A stretch of DNA of 64,000 nucleotides from contig NZ_BMTV01000024.1 in NCBI RefSeq assembly GCF_014649855.1, positions 81,157-145,156 on the forward strand, in the 5' to 3' direction. The notes under the pieces are model-generated. The model ran no database searches and was not told the DNA's origin. It was given only the letters and a program-made list of their open reading frames with translations. Position 1 is the first letter of the stretch. Each line of letters begins with the position of its first letter. The position numbers and the translations under genes were made by a program. Source of the DNA: Streptomyces roseolus (lineage in GTDB: Bacteria > Actinomycetota > Actinomycetes > Streptomycetales > Streptomycetaceae). Positions 58,635-64,000 of the stretch are shown one piece after another.

Positions 58635-60017
58635 TCACCCGCGGACCGGGGCCACCGAGGCCATGGTCCGGGCCAGCCGCCGCGCCATCCAGTCCGGGCC
58701 GCGGCGCCGCACCTCGGACGTCCATCCCGGCAGACCGGGCGGCACCTCCGCAAGCAGCTCCCGCAGCGCCTCTCCGGCCGCGCGCGGAGTCAGCCGGTAC
58801 GGGTCGAGGCAGAGCGCGAGGCCGGCCCTCTCCGCGTCGTGCGCGATGCAGAACTGGTCGCTGGAGAACGGCAGGACCAGCGCCGGCGTCCCCGCGACCA
58901 GGCACTCCGTGAAGGAGTTGTTCCCGCCGTGGTGGACCATCGCGTCGGCCTTCGTCAGCAGCCAGCGCTGCGGCACGACGTCCGCGATGTGCACGTCCGG
59001 CCCAGCCAGCGGAGCCAGAGAGCCCGCCCGGTCGCCCGCGGCGACCACCAGCGCGGCGTCGGGGACATGGGACCGGATCCCGCGCACGAGGACGGCCAGC
59101 ACATCGTCGCGGGCCGAGAGGAAGGTGCCCAGGGCGACGAGCACCAGCCGGCGGCGGACCGACCGGAGCCGGCGCACCACCGCGTCCCACGCCCCGCCGG
59201 GGTTCGGCTCCGTGGCCGGCGAGCAGTGCCCTCCGTAGAAGGACTCCGGGTCTCCCCGGGGACGTTCCGGGAGCCACGGGAACGGCGGGTAGGCGAACGC
59301 CACCGCGTGGGGCGACGTCAGCGCGAAGGCGCGTCCGGGAGCCGGGGAGGCCGGACCGTGCACACGCGCGACCTCGGCGAACCGTGCGGTGAACGCCTCC
59401 TCGGCCGCCTCCGCGGCGCGCCGCAGGTCGGCCAGATCCCCTTCGTCGGGGCGGACCGCGCGGGGCCACGTCCCGGGTACGCCGAAGAGGGCCTCCGGCG
59501 CGTGCGGCACATACGTCGGGTGTCCGGGGCAGTACGTGGCGTACGGAAGGCCGAGACAGTGCAGCGCCAGTGTCACCGGGTAGCTCAGCTGGTCGACGAC
59601 GTACCAGTCGGGCGACAGGCGGGCGTGCAGCTTCCGCAGCTCCGCCAGAACGGCCGACGGGTCCCCCAGCAGGTCCTCGCCGCGGTGCCGCGCCTGGGTG
59701 AGCAGCGCCGCGACGGCCCCGCGCCGGGTGGAGGCGAGGAACTCCTCCAGCCGCTCCGCCTCGCGGGCCCCCTGCCGGGTGCTCCGGGCGACGCCGGTGT
59801 TCGCGTTCCGCGTGACGGTGAGCGGCACGAACCGCACCCCCGCCGCCTCCGCGAGCGGGGCGAAGGACGGTGCGGTCGCCAGATGCACCGCGCAGCCCGC
59901 CCGGGCGAGTGCCCCGGCGAGGACGGACAGGGGCTGGGCGTGCGAGAGGAACGGAGGACTGACGACCACGACGCGTGGCCGGCTGGTTCCGGTGGTACCG
60001 GGACGCGAGTGCTTCAT
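58635..60017 (-). CDS. UGT-type (GT1) glycosyltransferase
   Basis: 460 residues. GT-B fold: PRVVVVSPPFLSHAQPLSVLAGALARAGCAVHLATAP at the start; WLLTKADAMVHHGGNNSFTECLVAGTPALVLPFSSDQFCIAHDAERAGLALCLD is the donor-binding C-terminal motif (HGGxNSxxE...P...DQ) of UGT and MGT enzymes that put sugars on small hydrophobic molecules. Acceptor and donor are unknown. It is divergent from a GT4 enzyme gene, suggesting joint work on one glycoconjugate. ATG 60017 lies in MKHSRPGTTG; no strong ribosome-binding site is seen. Confidence 0.85.
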   Translation of the reverse strand: MKHSRPGTTGTSRPRVVVVSPPFLSHAQPLSVLAGALARAGCAVHLATAPSFAPLAEAAGVRFVPLTVTRNANTGVARSTRQGAREAERLEEFLASTRRGAVAALLTQARHRGEDLLGDPSAVLAELRKLHARLSPDWYVVDQLSYPVTLALHCLGLPYATYCPGHPTYVPHAPEALFGVPGTWPRAVRPDEGDLADLRRAAEAAEEAFTARFAEVARVHGPASPAPGRAFALTSPHAVAFAYPPFPWLPERPRGDPESFYGGHCSPATEPNPGGAWDAVVRRLRSVRRRLVLVALGTFLSARDDVLAVLVRGIRSHVPDAALVVAAGDRAGSLAPLAGPDVHIADVVPQRWLLTKADAMVHHGGNNSFTECLVAGTPALVLPFSSDQFCIAHDAERAGLALCLDPYRLTPRAAGEALRELLAEVPPGLPGWTSEVRRRGPDWMARRLARTMASVAPVRG

Positions 60018-60226
60018 GCCGGCGTTTCCCCCGCCCGCCGTCCGGCGGATGCGCGGGCGCACGCCCCCGGAACCGCCTGCCGGTCGCGGGGAGGCCGCCG
60101 GGCCCGCGTGGCGGACGCCGGGAGACCACCGCCCGGTGTCGACGCCTTCCGCGGTCGAAGACCCGTGCATCCACGCCCCGGACCTCCGGCGAACAACTCC
60201 TCGCCGCCCGTCGTCGAGGAGTTCCG
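60018..60226. promoter_or_regulatory. Divergent region between glycosyltransferase genes
   Basis: 209 bases that must hold both promoters. No clear consensus elements. Confidence 0.3.
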
Positions 60227-62455
60227 ATGAGACGCCCCGATCCCGCCGTGCCCGTCGACCCCGCCCCCGGGGGCCGCCCTCCGGGAAGGCCCGATCCGTT
60301 CGCGGCGGCCAGGGCCGCCTACTGGAAGCACGCGCCCCACCCCTCCCCAGGAAGCCGCGCCGCCGCGCCGGACCTCTTCACCGAACTCGTCCGGGCCGAG
60401 TACCGGCCCGACGGCGCACCGGCGGGCCGGCCCGCCGGTGCGCCCTCCGGGGATCTCGTCCTGGCCGGGCTGCGCCGCCGCGTACGGGCGGGCGACACGC
60501 CGCCTCCCGAGACGTGCGTGCGGCTCCTCGCCGACGGCGACCACGCCCGCGCGGCCGTCTTCGACGCGTGGCCGGAGGTCGTCCGGCGCCACGGGACGGA
60601 GCGCGCCGCGGCCGCCGTGCGGCGCGGCCTCCACGGCGCCCTCCCCCCGCACCTCGCCGCGCCCCTGCTCGACCTCGCCGCCGCGGAGTCCCTCGTCCCC
60701 CTCGCCCGGCCCGAACTGCTCCGGCTGGCCCACGCGCCCGAACGGACGGTACGTCACGCGGCCTGGCGTCTTCTCGCCGCGTACGACGGCGCTCTCCCGC
60801 TGCCCCACGCCGACGCCATGCCCGGGACCCGTCCCGCGGACGCCTATGAGCGGCTGCTCCGTGAGGCCCTGCGGACCCCCGATCCGCCCGCCGCCCCGGA
60901 GGGCGCGGAGCTCCGGCCGGGGACGCTCGTCGCCCAGTCCATGCTCCTGGGGCACCTGGACCGGCCCGGTGAGGGGCTCAGCGGCGGTCTGGGCGTCCTG
61001 CTGGGAGCCCTCGGCGACGCGCTCGCGCGGGCCGACGGCGTCGCGGGCGTCCTCACCCTCGTCACGGCCTGCGTCCCCGAACTGGAGGCCGACCCGCTCC
61101 TCCTGCGTCGTCGGGGCCCGCGGCACTGGGCGCTCAGACTCCCCGTCGACAGCCCGCGGCAGGTCCGGCCCGAGGAACTGGGACGGCACCGCGAGGCGCT
61201 GGCCTGGTGGGCGACCCGGCTCCTCGGCTCCCTGGGCAGACCCGTCGACGTGCTCCACGTCCGCTACGCCGACGACGGCTCGCTCGCCCTCGCCGAAGCG
61301 GCCCGCCGGTCGGGCGCGGCCCTGGTGTTCACCGCCGCGCCCGACCCGCACCGCCAGATGACGGAGCGCCATGCCGCGCCCGGCGCCGACGCGAACGCCC
61401 TCCGGTACGACCTGCACCGGGTGTTCGTCGCGGACCGGCTGGTCGACCGGGCCGACCGCGTCGTGGGCATCGCGGGCCCCGGGGGAGGAACGGACGAGCT
61501 GCTCCACCACTTCCCGCAGCTGGCCGGCCGAGCCGGAGGAGGAGCTCCCGACGCGCCGCCGGAGGGAATCCCGCCGTACCGGCCTCCGGCGGACGCCGGC
61601 CGGCGGATCGACTCCCTGCTCGCGGCCGTCGGAGCCGCCCTCGGCGCCACGGCCGGACCGGGCCGGCCACGCACGCCCACGGTGCTGCTCACCATCGGGC
61701 GCCTGCACCCCGTCAAGCAGCAGGATGTCCTCGTCCGTGCCTGGGTCGAGTCGGGGGCCTTTCGTGAGTCGGTCCTCGTCTGTGTCGGCGGCAGCCCGTC
61801 GGACGCCGATCCCGCCGAACGCGCGATGCGCGCACGCGTCGAGCGGGCCGTCGCCGCCTCCCCCGAGGCGGCGGAACGCCTGCTCCTCCTGCCGGCCCTC
61901 GCCAACGCCGACGTCCGCACGCTGGAGCGTCGACTGGCCGACCCCGCGAACGGATTCCGCGCCCGGTACGTGTGCCCGAGCGCCAAGGAGGAGTTCGGCC
62001 TGGCCGTGCTCGAAGCGATGGAGGCCGGACTCCTCGTCGCCGCTCCCGTACGCGGCGGCGTCCCGCACTACCTGGTCGACGGCCGCAACGGCCTGCTGGT
62101 CGACACCTCCTGCGCCCGGACGCTCGGCGAGGGTCTGCTGAGGCTGCTGCGGGTCGACGACGGTGCGGCGGCCGCGATGGCGCGCAGGGCGCAGGGCCTC
62201 GTCCGCTCCACCTACTCCTCGGACGCCATGGCGCGGGCCCTGACCCGCCACTACACGGCCGTGGCGGCCCGCATCCCTACGGGCCGGAAGGGCGCCGCGC
62301 CGTCATGCGAAGGGCCCGGCCGCCTACCGGTCGTGCCGGAGGGGAGGAGCCGCACCGGAGGCGAGGGCACGAGCTTTCCGGAGCCTGACGGCCCTTCGGC
62401 GGTGAGGGGCCCCGCACGTGCGGCGCGCCCGTGGGCGGCGTCGTCGCGGGGGTGA
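60227..62455 (+). CDS. GT4-family glycosyltransferase with long N-terminal domain
   Basis: 742 residues. Residues 1-200 are an Arg/Ala-rich helical region of unknown role (several HEAT-like pairs, e.g. LVPLARPELLRLAHAPERTVRHAAWRLLAA). The GT-B part starts with LVAQSMLLGHLDRPGEGLSGGLGVLLGALG (SPS/GlgA-like glycine loop). The C-terminal half has LLTIGRLHPVKQQDVLVRAW and YVCPSAKEEFGLAVLEAMEAGLLVAAPVRGGVPHYLVDGRNGLLVD (the E-x7-E donor site). It resembles sucrose-phosphate-synthase-like GT4 enzymes, but acceptor residues cannot be read. ATG 60227 has GAGGAG upstream. The HEAT-like fusion is unusual. Confidence 0.82.
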   Translation: MRRPDPAVPVDPAPGGRPPGRPDPFAAARAAYWKHAPHPSPGSRAAAPDLFTELVRAEYRPDGAPAGRPAGAPSGDLVLAGLRRRVRAGDTPPPETCVRLLADGDHARAAVFDAWPEVVRRHGTERAAAAVRRGLHGALPPHLAAPLLDLAAAESLVPLARPELLRLAHAPERTVRHAAWRLLAAYDGALPLPHADAMPGTRPADAYERLLREALRTPDPPAAPEGAELRPGTLVAQSMLLGHLDRPGEGLSGGLGVLLGALGDALARADGVAGVLTLVTACVPELEADPLLLRRRGPRHWALRLPVDSPRQVRPEELGRHREALAWWATRLLGSLGRPVDVLHVRYADDGSLALAEAARRSGAALVFTAAPDPHRQMTERHAAPGADANALRYDLHRVFVADRLVDRADRVVGIAGPGGGTDELLHHFPQLAGRAGGGAPDAPPEGIPPYRPPADAGRRIDSLLAAVGAALGATAGPGRPRTPTVLLTIGRLHPVKQQDVLVRAWVESGAFRESVLVCVGGSPSDADPAERAMRARVERAVAASPEAAERLLLLPALANADVRTLERRLADPANGFRARYVCPSAKEEFGLAVLEAMEAGLLVAAPVRGGVPHYLVDGRNGLLVDTSCARTLGEGLLRLLRVDDGAAAAMARRAQGLVRSTYSSDAMARALTRHYTAVAARIPTGRKGAAPSCEGPGRLPVVPEGRSRTGGEGTSFPEPDGPSAVRGPARAARPWAASSRG

Positions 62456-62506
62456 TCCCCGCGGCCGACGGTCACGCCGCCGAGGCCGGCGCAGGAGCGA
62501 GGCCGG

Positions 62507-62713
62507 TCAGGCGGGAGGCTGCGGCTCCTGGTGGCGGGGGAGCTCGGCGGGCGCCGCCGCACGCCACGCGCGGGCACCGCAGTCCGGCGGGAAGGCCGGG
62601 AAGAGGTGCCCCGCCATGTCGATGCGCCACGTGTGCGCGGCGGCACAGTCGCAGACGTACTCGCCGGCCTCGGGCGTGTACGTGCGGGGAAGGTGACGGG
62701 CTGGTGCGGCCAT
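62507..62713 (-). CDS. Small Cys/His protein, possible zinc ribbon
   Basis: 68 residues. The core YTPEAGEYVCDCAAAHTWRIDMAGHLFPAFPPDCGARAWR has CxC, a His, a second His and a Cys that could hold one metal ion, as in short zinc-ribbon or rubredoxin-like proteins. GAGGAG lies 6 bases before ATG 62713, the strongest sign that it is real. No function is known; similar small proteins with CDxC...H...P..CG occur in actinobacteria. Confidence 0.65.
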   Translation of the reverse strand: MAAPARHLPRTYTPEAGEYVCDCAAAHTWRIDMAGHLFPAFPPDCGARAWRAAAPAELPRHQEPQPPA

Positions 62714-63201
62714 GGTGTTCTCCTCGCTCGGTCGACGTGACTCCGGGACGGCCTTCGCCCGCCCGTCCGCCGATGGATGCGAGACCGCGGCCGTTCACCC
62801 GGACGGCCCGCCGGCGTGGCGAGGGAGCGGACGGTGCCGCGTGTCACGGCGGCGGGATCCCAGCCGCGCTGGAGTGCGTGACCGCCCAGGACCGTGAGGC
62901 GTGGGGTGTGACGGGTCCTCCCGTGTCCCGGCTCCGGCGCAGCACCGTCGCCGCGCACCGGGCCGACACGCCGTCCGCGTCGAGGCCGTCCCACCATCGG
63001 ATGCGGCAGCCGGCGGTGCGGACGGCGTCGTTCCCGCGCCGGTCCGCCCGGCGGGGGAGGGGACCCGCGAAGCGCATCCGATCCGGGCCGTGCCGAGAAA
63101 AACGTTCCGAAGCACCACAAAAGGTGCCCCAGGAGACGTCGGCCCGCCCGCGACTCGCCCCCGGGCGGGAACCGGCGGGCACGGGAAGCAAGGGGAACGC
63201 T
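62714..63201. other. 490-base gap before the DUF4383 gene
   Basis: No gene. The stretch at about 63093-63125 (GAGAAAAACGTTCCGAAGC, then CACCACAAAAGGTGCCCC) is AT-richer and contains a short inverted repeat (GCACC/GGTGC), the best candidate for promoter or regulatory sequence. Confidence 0.4.
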
Positions 63202-63780
63202 GTGCGGCTCAAGGACGAACTGCCCGTGGACCACCACCTGGCCAGGGTGTACCGCTGGGGCGCGGCCCTCTGCGGGTGCATCCTGCTCGTGTTCGGCTGC
63301 CTCGGCTTCGCCGACGCGCTCAGCCCCTTCGACACGTCCGGCGGCCGGATCGCGGGGATGACGACCAACACCGCCCTGAGCGTGATCTCGGTCGCCGTGG
63401 GGCTCGTCCTGCTGGCGGGCGCCGTCGTGGGAGGGAACGCCGCCTCGGCCCTGAACATGACCGTCGGGGGCTCGTTCCTGATCAGCGGGTTCTACCACCT
63501 GTTCGTGCTGGACAGGCCGGCCAACTTCCTCGACTTCGGCATGACCAACGTGATGTTCAGTTTCGTCATGGGGCTGCTGATCCTCACGTTCGGGATGTAC
63601 GGGCGGGTCTCCGGCAAGCTGCCCCACGACAATCCGTACTGGCGCCGGCGCCACCCGCGCGAGGCGGCCGCGGAGTCGCTCGCCCGACGCCGGGCGGCCG
63701 CCGCCGTCCTGGCGCGGGACGGGAGGGCCGCGCGGGCGTCGCTCCCCGGCACGTCGCCGGCGGGACGGCCGCGGTCGTGA
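63202..63780 (+). CDS. DUF4383 four-helix membrane protein
   Basis: 192 residues from GTG 63202 with AAGGGG upstream. Four membrane segments: WGAALCGCILLVFGCLGFADAL, TALSVISVAVGLVLLAGAVVGG, ALNMTVGGSFLISGFYHLFVL and MTNVMFSFVMGLLILTFGMYG. The conserved NTALSVISxxVGxxLL and NxxxFxxGxxLLxxGMYGR match DUF4383. The basic cytoplasmic tail (WRRRHPREAAAESLARRRAAAAVLARDGRAARA) is longer than the core. Function unknown; members are often stress-induced in actinobacteria, but no such promoter is clear here. Confidence 0.85.
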   Translation: MRLKDELPVDHHLARVYRWGAALCGCILLVFGCLGFADALSPFDTSGGRIAGMTTNTALSVISVAVGLVLLAGAVVGGNAASALNMTVGGSFLISGFYHLFVLDRPANFLDFGMTNVMFSFVMGLLILTFGMYGRVSGKLPHDNPYWRRRHPREAAAESLARRRAAAAVLARDGRAARASLPGTSPAGRPRS

Positions 63781-63906
63781 CCGGCGCGGTGGTCGACGCG
63801 CCACCGCGGGCACGGCCGACTGCGCGGCCGCCAAGGCGGCCCTCGCCACCTGACTGGAGGTGGCGGGCCGGGAGCAGCGGGCCAGGGGCGTCCGTGTCTT
63901 CGACGG

Positions 63907-64000
63907 TCAGCGGGCGGTCGCCCAGGGGCTGTCGGCGCCGGCGGCGGCGGGGTGTTCGGTGCGGGCGGGGCAGCAGCCGATGGGGCAGAGGTCGTGGGAG
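63907..64000 (-). CDS. 3' end of a gene with a CPIGCCP motif (cut by window edge)
   Basis: The last 30 residues read SHDLCPIGCCPARTEHPAAA then GADSPWATAR and a stop. Codon bias is typical. The CPIGCCP motif with three Cys close together suggests metal or redox binding. The rest lies outside the window, so the family cannot be named. Confidence 0.45.
   Translation of the reverse strand, partial: SHDLCPIGCCPARTEHPAAAGADSPWATAR

Noticed and set aside
872..64000. Biosynthetic gene cluster for a secondary metabolite
   Set aside because: Glycosyltransferases, an exporter, an acetyltransferase and a haloperoxidase-like hydrolase occur, but no core synthase (PKS, NRPS, terpene, lanthipeptide) is present.

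Overview
The window is actinobacterial, almost certainly Streptomyces. G+C is very high, with strong third-position GC bias on both strands. Several genes have GTG or TTG starts, some promoters look leaderless, and the families are typical of the genus (DUF3291, DUF4865, DUF6296-like and DUF4383 proteins, a LAETG-anchored surface protein, and a nitrate reductase fused to a diflavin reductase). No rRNA, tRNA or ribosomal operon was seen. The many accessory and broken genes suggest a chromosome arm rather than the core, which is an inference.

Layout. 0.2-4.3 kb: a secreted ricin-type lectin, then a STAND-type NTPase with TPRs translationally coupled to a small membrane/His-rich protein. 4.4-6.5 kb: one type I-E-like CRISPR repeat cut off by two abutting IS5-family elements, the second ending in the stop codon of an aldehyde dehydrogenase. 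6.5-16.8 kb: aldehyde dehydrogenase and GAF regulator, a 1422-residue self-contained assimilatory nitrate reductase, a NavBac-like channel, and an ArsR-like Cys-rich regulator with a DUF3291 protein. 16.8-24.6 kb: PQQ-propeller membrane protein, PIN-like protein, SUKH, GNAT, an APH(6)-type kinase, a MarR/HEAT deletion scar and a metallo-beta-lactamase-fold hydrolase. 25-29.1 kb: a 3-hydroxybutyrate/acetoacetate locus (CoA-transferase A/B, secreted esterase, dehydrogenase). 29.5-41 kb: an ABC exporter and a GH5 glucanase with two tandem CBMs, amid many gene remnants. 41-50 kb: TetR, PaaX, GNAT and alpha/beta hydrolase around a striking operator, a sortase-type surface protein with a peptidoglycan-binding protein, TerB, and an aspartase pseudogene.

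50.4-58.5 kb is the most coherent unit. It contains two secreted S51-type (cyanophycinase-like) serine peptidases, a complete polar amino-acid/opine-type ABC importer, an M20 metallopeptidase and an RpiR regulator. Three promoters of this unit share one oriented motif. I read it as a regulon for extracellular cleavage of a beta-aspartyl polymer such as cyanophycin, dipeptide uptake and intracellular hydrolysis. With the 3-hydroxybutyrate locus and the glucanase, the window looks specialised for scavenging other organisms' polymers. 58.6-64 kb: divergent glycosyltransferases, a small Cys/His protein, a DUF4383 membrane protein, and the 3' end of a gene with a CPIGCCP motif.

Decay is widespread: remnants of MarR, HEAT, IS5 transposase, quinone oxidoreductase, molybdopterin oxidoreductase, MFS, SUKH and aspartase genes are all recognisable.
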